This document shows positions 24,746 to 32,044 of a stretch of 64,000 bases of DNA, in pieces (the stretch's first letter is position 1; every line of letters begins with the position of its first letter). The stretch is from Williamsia sterculiae. GTDB taxonomy: Bacteria > Actinomycetota > Actinomycetes > Mycobacteriales > Mycobacteriaceae. The stretch lies in NCBI RefSeq assembly GCF_900156495.1, contig NZ_FTNT01000005.1, positions 188,148 through 252,147 of the forward strand. Direction: 5' to 3'. Below the pieces are notes generated by a model. It saw only the letters and a program-made list of their open reading frames with translations. It did no database searches and was not told the origin of the DNA. The position numbers and the translations under genes were made by a program.

Positions 24746-24862
24746 GACGCAGAACCCTACCGGGGGTGAACGTCTCTCCGGCCGCGTCACATCGTTCACC
24801 TGGTGTCGAACTGTTGGTCACGGATTGGTCCTCGTGGGGGATGGGCAACTCTGCTAGCGTCG

Positions 24863-24886
24863 AGTTGTCTAAATAACTGTACAACT
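24863..24886. promoter_or_regulatory. Probable PhnF operator at the phnG promoter
   Basis: The dyad AGTTGT-N12-ACAACT begins three bases after a -10-like TAGCGT (24855-24860) and so covers the expected start site. Its left part, AGTTGTCTAAAT, recurs with one change as AGTTGTCTAGAT upstream of phnD (35742-35753, minus strand). Sharing between the two phosphonate operons, and the GTCTA core often seen for GntR/HutC proteins, point to PhnF. Confidence 0.6.
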
Positions 24887-24899
24887 TCTGGAGGACATG

Positions 24900-25394
24900 G
24901 TGACCGCCTCGACGCCCACCGATCCCGTGGTCCCACCCGACGTCGCGGCGCGGCAACAGTGGATGCGCACCCTCGCGGAGGCAGGATCCGCCGAACTGAT
25001 CGGTGCCTGGGAGCGATGGGAACCCAAACCCGAGGTGCGTCACATCCGTGGACCCGAAGCCGGTCTGGTCATGGTCCGCGGCCGGGCAGATGCCGGTGGG
25101 GTGCGTTTCAACCTCGGTGAGGCCACGGTCACCCGGGCCACGGTCCGGCTGCACGGGGCACCGGTCGGATCCGACGTGATCGGCAGCTCCTACGTCCTCG
25201 GAACCGATCTCGACCACGCTGAGCTCGCGGCGATCTTCGACGGGATGCTCGCCGACCCCGTTGTGCGTGAACGAGTTCTCGACGAGGTGGTGACGCCGCT
25301 GGAGCGTCGACAGCGGCAGCACGACGAGAGCAGACAAGCGGAGGCCCGCAGCACTCTCGTCGACTTCTTCACCGTCGCCAGGGAGCACGAATGA
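24900..25394 (+). CDS. phnG: Phosphonate C-P lyase system protein PhnG
   Basis: A 164-residue PhnG. Family marks are RQQWMRTLAEAGSAEL near the N-terminus, FNLGEATVTRATVRL in the middle and DLDHAELAAIFDGMLAD. PhnG joins PhnH, PhnI and PhnJ in the C-P lyase core complex; with PhnI and PhnL it helps couple methylphosphonate to ribose triphosphate from ATP. GTG at 24900 is chosen because TGGAGG leaves a 5-base gap to it but only 2 bases to the ATG at 24897. Its stop overlaps the phnH start by four bases. Confidence 0.93.
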   Translation: MTASTPTDPVVPPDVAARQQWMRTLAEAGSAELIGAWERWEPKPEVRHIRGPEAGLVMVRGRADAGGVRFNLGEATVTRATVRLHGAPVGSDVIGSSYVLGTDLDHAELAAIFDGMLADPVVRERVLDEVVTPLERRQRQHDESRQAEARSTLVDFFTVAREHE

Positions 25395-26017
25395 TCACCC
25401 GCGGTGGTGCCGACGCACACACGGCGCCCGGTTTCGCCGATCCCACCCGGGACGCTCAGCAGGTGTTCCGGGCGGTGCTCGACGCGATGGCCCATCCCGC
25501 GCGCCCGTATCCGGTATCAGCACACACCCTTGCCCCGGAACCGTTGGGGGACACGATGGGTGCAGTCGCCCTGACCCTGCTCGACGAGGAGACCCGGGTG
25601 TGGTTGGGCGGCCCGCTGGCCGGCGAACCCGCGGTCGCGGCCTGGTTGGCTTTCCACACGGGCGCGCGCCGACGCGATGATCCGGACGAGGGGGCGTTCG
25701 TCCTGACCACCCCCGCCGGGATCCCCGACCTCGATGCGCTCGCACAGGGAACCGAGGAGGCCCCGCACACATCGGCCACGGTCGTGCTCGATGTGCGCGG
25801 GTGCACGGGCGCGGTGCGTCTCCGAGCGACCGGACCCGGCATCGACGGCGCCGTCGAGATGGACGCCCCCTGGGCCGATGACACCTTGGTCGGCCGGTGG
25901 CGGGCGAACACCCACCTGTTCCCCCGCGGGGTCGACATCGTGGTGGTCGACGACGGCGGTGTGCTCGGGCTACCGCGCACCACCACGCTGACCGCCATCG
26001 ACGCCGAGGGGTACTGA
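25391..26017 (+). CDS. phnH: Phosphonate C-P lyase system protein PhnH
   Basis: A 208-residue PhnH. Typical stretches are DPTRDAQQVFRAVLDAMAHPARP at the N-terminus, LTLLDEETRVWL, and HLFPRGVDIVVVD near the end. PhnH has a fold related to PLP transferases without the cofactor and is a core structural subunit of the C-P lyase complex. The ATG overlaps the phnG stop (ATGA) and phnI starts one base after its stop, so expression is coupled. Confidence 0.93.
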   Translation: MITRGGADAHTAPGFADPTRDAQQVFRAVLDAMAHPARPYPVSAHTLAPEPLGDTMGAVALTLLDEETRVWLGGPLAGEPAVAAWLAFHTGARRRDDPDEGAFVLTTPAGIPDLDALAQGTEEAPHTSATVVLDVRGCTGAVRLRATGPGIDGAVEMDAPWADDTLVGRWRANTHLFPRGVDIVVVDDGGVLGLPRTTTLTAIDAEGY

Positions 26018-26018
26018 C

Positions 26019-27131
26019 ATGTACGTCGCCGTGAAAGGCGGGGAGAGGGCGATCGCCAACGCCCACGCGCTGCTCGCCAAGCAGGGACGGGGAGACACCG
26101 ATGCGGCCGCCATCACCGCGGATCAGGTGTTCGGCCAGATGGGTGTGCTGGTGTCGCGGGTGATGACCGAAGGTTCCCTCTACGACCCGGTGCTCGCCGC
26201 GCGAGCGCTACTACAGGCGCAGGGTGACGTCCTCGAGGCGGTGACACTGATGCGGTCCTACCGCACGACGCTGCCGCGCTTCGGATACACCGAACCGGTC
26301 GACACCGCGGATCTGCCGCCGCAGCGCCGGATCTCGGCCACGTTCAAGGACCTGCCGGGTGGACAGCAGCTCGGGGCCACCTTCGACTACACCCACCGGT
26401 TGTTCTTCGACGCCGGCACCGACGGCCCCGATCCGCGCACGGCGTCGTCCGACGAATCGACCGCCATGCCCCGGGTCGCGGACCTGCTCGGTGCCTCCGC
26501 GTTGATCGAGCCGGATGCCCGACCCGGGCAGGACGCCGCCGAACCCGGAGACCTCACCCGTGAACCGGCGGAGTTCCCGATGGACCGCGCGCAGCGGTTG
26601 CAGGCTCTCGCCCGGGGTGACGAGGGATTCCTGCTCGGACTGGCGTATTCGAGCCAGCGAGGCTTCGGGTCCACCCACCCCTTCGCGGGTGAGATCCGGG
26701 TGGGTGAGGTGGAGGTGGAGCTCGACGCACCCGAACTCGGATTCACCGTACCGCTGGGCCGGATCGAGGTCACCGAGTGCCAGATGGTGAACCAGTTCAC
26801 CGGGAGCTCCACCGCCCCGGCGCAGTTCACCCGCGGATACGGTCTGGCTTTCGGGCGTAGCGAACGCAAGGCGATGTCGATGTCGGTGGTGGACCGCGCG
26901 CTGCGATCCGCGGAGTTCGACGAAAGGGTCGTGTCCCCGGTACAGGACGAGGAATTCGTCGTCGGTCACAGCGACAACGTGCAGGCGACAGGGTTCATCG
27001 AACATCTCAAACTGCCGCACTATGTGGACTTCCAGGCCGAGCTGGTGTTGGTTCGGCGGCTCAACCGTGAATTCGCCGAACGGCGGCAAGCGGTGGATCG
27101 TGACGACCCCGATGGGGAGGTTCCGGCGTGA
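26019..27131 (+). CDS. phnI: Phosphonate C-P lyase system protein PhnI (nucleosidase subunit)
   Basis: A 370-residue PhnI, close to the usual 350-370. It starts MYVAVKGGERAIANAHALLAK, and the middle shows QRLQALARGDEGFLLGLAYSSQRGFGSTHPFAGEIR, a signature stretch. PhnI is the nucleosidase-like catalytic subunit that, with PhnG, PhnH and PhnL, makes ribose 1-methylphosphonate 5-triphosphate from ATP and methylphosphonate. It begins directly after phnH and overlaps phnJ by four bases (GTGA). Confidence 0.95.
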   Translation: MYVAVKGGERAIANAHALLAKQGRGDTDAAAITADQVFGQMGVLVSRVMTEGSLYDPVLAARALLQAQGDVLEAVTLMRSYRTTLPRFGYTEPVDTADLPPQRRISATFKDLPGGQQLGATFDYTHRLFFDAGTDGPDPRTASSDESTAMPRVADLLGASALIEPDARPGQDAAEPGDLTREPAEFPMDRAQRLQALARGDEGFLLGLAYSSQRGFGSTHPFAGEIRVGEVEVELDAPELGFTVPLGRIEVTECQMVNQFTGSSTAPAQFTRGYGLAFGRSERKAMSMSVVDRALRSAEFDERVVSPVQDEEFVVGHSDNVQATGFIEHLKLPHYVDFQAELVLVRRLNREFAERRQAVDRDDPDGEVPA

Positions 27132-28009
27132 GTGTGAACGGGATCGAGTACAACATCGGGTACCTCGATGAGCAGACGAAGCGGATGATCCGCCGGGCGC
27201 TTCTCAAAGCCGTTGCCATTCCTGGCTTTCAGGTGCCGTTCGCGAGTCGTGAGGTGCCCATGCCGCGCGGTTGGGGTACCGGCGGGGTGCAGGTGACGGC
27301 GGCGATCATCGGTGAGTCCGATGTCCTCAAGGTCATCGATCAGGGTGCCGACGACACCACCAACGCCGTCTCGATCCGGTCGTTCTTCGCGTCGGTGGCC
27401 CATGCGGAGACCACCACCCGGACCGATGCGGCCACCATCATCCAGACGCGTCACCGCATCCCGGAGACCCCACTGTCCGACGGACAGACCATCGTCTACC
27501 AGGTGCCGTTGCCGGAGCCACTGGTCTCGCTCGAGCCACGGTCCACCGAGACCCGACGTCTGCATGCACTCGAGGAGTACGGCCTGATGTACGTCAAGCT
27601 CTACGAGGACATCGCCCGGTTCGGCCACATCGCCAAGACCTACGATTATCCGGTCATGGTCGGCGGGCGCTATCTCATGGCACCGTCACCGATCCCCAGC
27701 TTCGACAATCCGAAGATGCACATGAGCCCGGCGCTGCAGTTGTTCGGCGCCGGCCGCGAGAAGCGCATATACGCGGTGCCACCGTTCACCAGCGTGGAGA
27801 GCCTGGGATTCGAGGACTTCCCCTTCGAGCCGCAGTATTTTGACGAGCCCTGCTCGATCTGCGGATCCACGGGCAGTTATCTCGACGAGATCGTCACCGA
27901 CGATGCGGGCTGCACCGTGTTCATCTGCTCTGACACCGATCACTGCGACCGTGCGGTCAGCGCGCAGGGCACAGCCCGATCCGACGAACCCGAGGAGGGT
28001 GCCCGGTGA
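27128..28009 (+). CDS. phnJ: Carbon-phosphorus lyase PhnJ (radical SAM)
   Basis: A 293-residue PhnJ, the enzyme that breaks the C-P bond in ribose 1-methylphosphonate 5-phosphate, releasing methane and a 1,2-cyclic phosphate. Gly33 (AIPGFQVPF) is the glycyl radical residue, matching E. coli Gly32. The unusual radical SAM cluster ligands Cys242, Cys245 and Cys267 and the thiyl-forming Cys273 (CSIC, FIC, DHC) are all present. An extra Cys262 is not part of the known set. GTG start, with four-base overlaps at both ends. Confidence 0.97.
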   Translation: MSVNGIEYNIGYLDEQTKRMIRRALLKAVAIPGFQVPFASREVPMPRGWGTGGVQVTAAIIGESDVLKVIDQGADDTTNAVSIRSFFASVAHAETTTRTDAATIIQTRHRIPETPLSDGQTIVYQVPLPEPLVSLEPRSTETRRLHALEEYGLMYVKLYEDIARFGHIAKTYDYPVMVGGRYLMAPSPIPSFDNPKMHMSPALQLFGAGREKRIYAVPPFTSVESLGFEDFPFEPQYFDEPCSICGSTGSYLDEIVTDDAGCTVFICSDTDHCDRAVSAQGTARSDEPEEGAR

Positions 28010-28785
28010 ACCACGTCGAACCGTTGCTCAGGGTCCGCGACGCCGGACATCGCTACGGTGACCGTTTCGGTTGTCGCGGTGTTGATTTCGATCTGTGGCC
28101 GGGTGAGGTGATCGCCGTGGTCGGGGAGTCCGGATCCGGGAAGTCGACTCTGCTGGGGACACTCGCGCAGCGGTTGGACCTGTCCGAGGGTTCCATCCGA
28201 TACGGCAGGACCGACGGTGAGTCGGTCGACCTCGGACACCTCGGAGAGAGCGCGGTCCGGCGTCTGTGGCGCAGCGAGTGGGGTTTCGTGCACCAGGACC
28301 CGGCCGACGGGCTGCGGATGCATGTCAGCGCCGGTGGGAACGTCGGCGAGCCGCTGATGGCCGACGGATGGCGTCACTACGGACGCATACGGGAGGTCGC
28401 GGCGCACTGGTTGCAGCGCGTCGAGATCCCGGTCGACCGTATCGACGATCATCCGACGACGTTCTCCGGCGGTATGCGGCAACGGTTGCAGATCGCACGT
28501 AACCTGGTGATCTCGCCGCGCCTGGTGTTCATGGACGAGCCGACGAGCGGTCTCGACGTGTCGGTACAGGCCAGGTTGCTCGATCTGATCCGCGGGCTGG
28601 TCTCGGAATTCGGTTTGTCGGTGGTGATCGTCACCCATGACCTGGCGGTCGCCCGGTTGATCTCGCACCGGACCCTCGTGATGAAGGACGGCAGGGTCAT
28701 CGAATCCGGTCTCACGGATCGTGTGCTGGACGACCCGCATGCCGCGTACACCCAGTTGCTCGTCTCCTCGATCTTGCAAGGATGA
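28006..28785 (+). CDS. phnK: Phosphonate C-P lyase ABC-type ATPase PhnK
   Basis: A 259-residue ATPase with Walker A GESGSGKST, signature TFSGGMRQRLQIAR and Walker B RLVFMDEPTSGLD. It resembles oligopeptide-type ABC ATPases but works in the soluble C-P lyase complex, where PhnK docks on PhnJ and opens the core. GTG at 28006 overlaps the phnJ stop. Seven bases separate its stop from phnL. Confidence 0.92.
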   Translation: MNHVEPLLRVRDAGHRYGDRFGCRGVDFDLWPGEVIAVVGESGSGKSTLLGTLAQRLDLSEGSIRYGRTDGESVDLGHLGESAVRRLWRSEWGFVHQDPADGLRMHVSAGGNVGEPLMADGWRHYGRIREVAAHWLQRVEIPVDRIDDHPTTFSGGMRQRLQIARNLVISPRLVFMDEPTSGLDVSVQARLLDLIRGLVSEFGLSVVIVTHDLAVARLISHRTLVMKDGRVIESGLTDRVLDDPHAAYTQLLVSSILQG

Positions 28786-28792
28786 ACCGCCG

Positions 28793-29515
28793 ATGACCGT
28801 TCCCACCTCCCCCGTGCTGAGCGTCTCGGGGGTCGACAAGTCGTTCACCATGCATCTGCAAGGGGGTCAACGACTCACCGTGCTGCGGGACCTGGCGCTG
28901 GCTGTGGCGCCCGGTGAATGCGTGGTGCTCGCAGGCGCATCCGGAGTGGGCAAGAGCACGATCCTCAAACTGGTCTACGGCAACTATGCCGCCGACCGCG
29001 GACGGATCGTGGTGCGGATGGCCGGCACCGACGTCGACCTGGTCGACGCGGACCCGCGCGTGGTGTTGGCCGCTCGCCGCGACGTGATGGGGTACGTCAG
29101 CCAGTTCCTGCGCTGTGTCCCACGCGTGCCGACCATCGACGTGGTGGCCGAGCCGCTGATCGTGCGGGGGGTGAAGGCAGAGGAGGCAACACAGCGCGCG
29201 GCGGACATGCTCACCCGGCTGTCCATCCCGTCCCGACTGTGGTCGCTGCCACCGGCGACCTTCTCGGGCGGTGAGCAACAGCGGGTCAACATCGCCCGAG
29301 GCTTCCTCCCGGAGTTGCCCCTGTTGCTTCTCGACGAGCCGACGGCGTCGCTCGATGCCCGCAACCGGGAAGCGGTGGCCGAGTTGATCGCCGAGAAGCG
29401 CGCCAAACGGGTGGGCATGCTGGGCATCTTCCACGACGCGGACATCCGCGATGCCGTGGCCGACCGTCTGGTCGACGTGGAAGCCTTCGCGCCGCAGCCG
29501 GGGGTCGCGGCATGA
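28793..29515 (+). CDS. phnL: Phosphonate C-P lyase ABC-type ATPase PhnL
   Basis: A 240-residue ATPase with Walker A GASGVGKST, signature ATFSGGEQQRVNIARGF and Walker B LLLLDEPTASLD. PhnL is required with PhnGHI for attaching methylphosphonate to ATP-derived ribose triphosphate and can join PhnK on the complex. ATG at 28793 follows AAGGATG. Its stop overlaps the next gene by four bases (ATGA). Confidence 0.92.
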   Translation: MTVPTSPVLSVSGVDKSFTMHLQGGQRLTVLRDLALAVAPGECVVLAGASGVGKSTILKLVYGNYAADRGRIVVRMAGTDVDLVDADPRVVLAARRDVMGYVSQFLRCVPRVPTIDVVAEPLIVRGVKAEEATQRAADMLTRLSIPSRLWSLPPATFSGGEQQRVNIARGFLPELPLLLLDEPTASLDARNREAVAELIAEKRAKRVGMLGIFHDADIRDAVADRLVDVEAFAPQPGVAA

Positions 29516-30285
29516 CCGGTCGCGTCGCGATCTACGCGGCACCGGGGGTGCGTGACGGCGACCCCGACGCGACGCGACTACGGGCACGGGCCGAATCGTG
29601 GCTGGGACGATCGGTGGACGGGGGCAGCCCGGATCCCGTATTGCCATCGGGATGGACCCGTGGCGACGTCGACGAGATCACCGTGGATGCCCGTAGATAC
29701 GGATTCCACGGCACACTGAAGCCCCCCTTCCGCCCGGCCGCGGGCACGACGCTCGCCGAACTCGAGCGGGAGATCGAGCGGTTCGCGGCGGGGAGGGATG
29801 CGGTGACCGTCCCCGAGCTCACCTGCATCCGTCTCGGACGCTTCTTCGCTCTGGTGCCCGGCGCGGACGCCCCGGACCTGCATCGATTGGCCGATGAGGT
29901 GGTGACCCGATTCGACCGATTCCGGTCACCCGCCACCGACACCGAGATCGCCCGACGCCGACCCGACACCCTCTCGCCGCGGCAGCGCGAGCTGCTGGCG
30001 ACCTGGGGCTACCCGTACGTGTTGGACGAGTTCCGTTTCCACCTGACGCTGACCGATCGCATCCCACCCGAGCGGCAGCGCGCGGTGGGCGAGACCCTCG
30101 AGGGGTGGTTCGCCGACTCGATCGGACGAACCATTCCCGTCGACGCGCTGGCCTTGTTCACCGAGGCAGCACCGGGGGCGCCGTTCCGCCTGCACTCCGT
30201 GCACCCGCTGCGACCCGCCAACCACCGTGCCGCAGGCACCGAAGACGACCGTGCCGCAGGCACCGACACCGAAGGAATCCGATGA
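29512..30285 (+). CDS. DUF1045 phosphonate-operon protein, 2H-phosphoesterase-like; candidate PhnP substitute
   Basis: A 257-residue protein of the DUF1045 family found in many phn operons. Two HxT-like motifs, FHGTLKPPF (about residue 65) and FHLTLTD (about 175), are the marks of the 2H phosphoesterase fold, which cleaves cyclic phosphates. Since no phnP (phosphoribosyl cyclic phosphodiesterase) is found in this locus, opening of the ribose 1,2-cyclic phosphate 5-phosphate by this protein is an attractive inference. The C-terminus has an 8-codon tandem duplication (DRAAGTE). It overlaps phnL and phnM by four bases each. Confidence 0.85.
   Translation: MTGRVAIYAAPGVRDGDPDATRLRARAESWLGRSVDGGSPDPVLPSGWTRGDVDEITVDARRYGFHGTLKPPFRPAAGTTLAELEREIERFAAGRDAVTVPELTCIRLGRFFALVPGADAPDLHRLADEVVTRFDRFRSPATDTEIARRRPDTLSPRQRELLATWGYPYVLDEFRFHLTLTDRIPPERQRAVGETLEGWFADSIGRTIPVDALALFTEAAPGAPFRLHSVHPLRPANHRAAGTEDDRAAGTDTEGIR
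30224..30266 (+). repeat. Tandem 24-bp repeat with hairpin units at the 3' end of the DUF1045 gene
   Basis: A 19-base unit starting ACCGTGCCGCAG and ending GCACCGA occurs at 30224-30242 and 30248-30266, period 24 bp, in frame. Each copy contains GTGCC-GCA-GGCAC, a 5-bp hairpin. It encodes a repeated Arg-Ala-Ala-Gly-Thr near the protein end, just before the overlapping phnM start. Confidence 0.75.
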
Positions 30286-31451
30286 GTTCCGAGACCGTGC
30301 TCACCCATGCCCGGATCGTCACCGACGACGAGGTCGTCACGGGCTCGATCCTGATCCGTGACGGACGCATCGCCGACATCAGCAACAATCAGCTCGCATG
30401 GGGTGAGGACGTCGGCGGGGATCTGTTACTACCCGGCCTGGTCGAATTGCACACCGACCACCTGGAATCCCACGCACGCCCACGCCCCGGGACCAACTGG
30501 GATCCGGTGCCCGCCGTGCTCTCCCACGACGTGCAGCTCGTCGGCTCCGGGGTGACCAGTGTGTTCGACGCCATCCGGATAGGGGTACTCGAAGGGCGCG
30601 ACGACGCCACCGCGCAGGCCCGCTCACTGGCCGACGCCATCGAACACGTCTGCGCGCACGGCATCGCCCGCGCCGACCATTTCGTCCACCTGCGCTGTGA
30701 GGTGGCCGCACCCGGGACCGTCGCCGAATTCGAGGCTTTCGATGACGTCAGGTCGGTGCGGCTGGCGTCGTTGATGGACCACACCCCGGGACAACGGCAG
30801 TATGCCGACGTCGAAGCCTTCCGTCGATACATGGTGGGTAAGGGCCGGGTCACCAACGACGAGTTCGAGCCGCTGATCATCACCCTCAAAGAGGTCGCCG
30901 CCCAGTACTCCGTGCCGAACAGCAAGGCCATCGCCGCGCTCGCCGCCGATCGGGGCATCACGCTGGCCGCACACGACGACGCCACCGACGAGCACGTCGC
31001 CGAATCCGTGGCGCTGGGTGTACGCATCTCGGAGTTCCCCACCACCGTGGTGGCGGCCCGTGCGGCCAGGGCGGCCGACCAGCTCATCGTGATGGGTGCG
31101 CCGAACATCGTACGCGGCGGGAGTCAGTCGGGGAACGTCGCCGCGACCGAACTCCTCTCGTCGGACCTTCTGGACATCCTCTCGTCGGACTACGTGCCCG
31201 CGAGCCCGCTGCAGGCGATCGTGCAACTCCACGCCGACGGGATCCTCTCCCTGATCGACGGTGTGAAGCTCGTCAGTGGCAACCCGGCCCGCGCGGTCGG
31301 GCTGGACGATCGCGGATCGATTACCCGCGGCAAGCGCGCGGATCTGGTTCGGGTGCAGGTCCATTCGCTGTCCGCGAACGAGCGTCATCCGCAGGGTCGG
31401 GCGGTCCCGGTGGTGCGCGCCGTGTACCGCGAGGGTGCCCGCGTCTCATGA
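30282..31451 (+). CDS. phnM: Alpha-D-ribose 1-methylphosphonate 5-triphosphate diphosphatase PhnM
   Basis: A 389-residue amidohydrolase-superfamily enzyme. The metal motif appears as ELHTDHLE (HxD-type), with later FVHLRCEV, LMDHTPGQRQ and LAAHDD supplying ligands. PhnM removes pyrophosphate from ribose 1-methylphosphonate 5-triphosphate before PhnJ acts. The C-terminus has the usual LVSGNPARAVGLDDRGSITRGKRADLV. ATG at 30282 overlaps the DUF1045 stop and its own stop overlaps the phnN start. Confidence 0.95.
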   Translation: MSSETVLTHARIVTDDEVVTGSILIRDGRIADISNNQLAWGEDVGGDLLLPGLVELHTDHLESHARPRPGTNWDPVPAVLSHDVQLVGSGVTSVFDAIRIGVLEGRDDATAQARSLADAIEHVCAHGIARADHFVHLRCEVAAPGTVAEFEAFDDVRSVRLASLMDHTPGQRQYADVEAFRRYMVGKGRVTNDEFEPLIITLKEVAAQYSVPNSKAIAALAADRGITLAAHDDATDEHVAESVALGVRISEFPTTVVAARAARAADQLIVMGAPNIVRGGSQSGNVAATELLSSDLLDILSSDYVPASPLQAIVQLHADGILSLIDGVKLVSGNPARAVGLDDRGSITRGKRADLVRVQVHSLSANERHPQGRAVPVVRAVYREGARVS

Positions 31452-32044
31452 CAGACCGCATCGGCCCGGGGTACTTCGTCGCGGTGACCGGGGCGAGCGG
31501 GGTCGGTAAGGACGCTCTGCTGGACGCGGCGCGGTGGCGGTGTCCCTCCGCCGTGGTGTTCCCACAGCGGACGATCACCCGGCCGACGGGTCCCGGCGAG
31601 GATTACCGATCGGTTGATGAGGCCGAGTTCGTCACCGCTCGTGCGCGGGGCGAATTCGCCGTCAGCTGGCAAGCACACGGACTGCACTACGGCATACCTG
31701 CGTCCATCGACCAACCGGTTCGCGCCGGAGGTGTGGTGGTGGCCAACGTGTCCCGCGGTGCCATCGATGATCTGCGGGACCGGTACGAGAACGTCGTCGA
31801 GGTGCGGATCACCGTCTCGGAGGAGACCCGGGAACGTCGGCTGCGGGAACGACGGAGGGAATCCGCCGACGACGTGGCCGGTCGCCTGGCGCGCACCGAT
31901 CCCGGCCTGGGTCGACAGGTGGATCATCAGATTCACAACGACGGAGTCGTCGAGGCGGGAGCGGCACAACTGGTGGACATCGTCACCCGTCGCGTCAGAG
32001 CAGCGGAGGTCGGCTCCCCGCGGTCAGCGGAAGACGTGACGTAA
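31448..32044 (+). CDS. phnN: Ribose 1,5-bisphosphate phosphokinase PhnN
   Basis: A 198-residue P-loop kinase with Walker A GASGVGKD, FPQRTITRPTGPGEDY and LHYGIPASID as in guanylate-kinase-like PhnN proteins. It turns ribose 1,5-bisphosphate into PRPP, ending the pathway with a usable metabolite. It closes the phnGHIJKL-DUF1045-MN operon. Its 3' end overlaps that of phnE on the other strand by 21 bp. Confidence 0.93.
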   Translation: MTDRIGPGYFVAVTGASGVGKDALLDAARWRCPSAVVFPQRTITRPTGPGEDYRSVDEAEFVTARARGEFAVSWQAHGLHYGIPASIDQPVRAGGVVVANVSRGAIDDLRDRYENVVEVRITVSEETRERRLRERRRESADDVAGRLARTDPGLGRQVDHQIHNDGVVEAGAAQLVDIVTRRVRAAEVGSPRSAEDVT

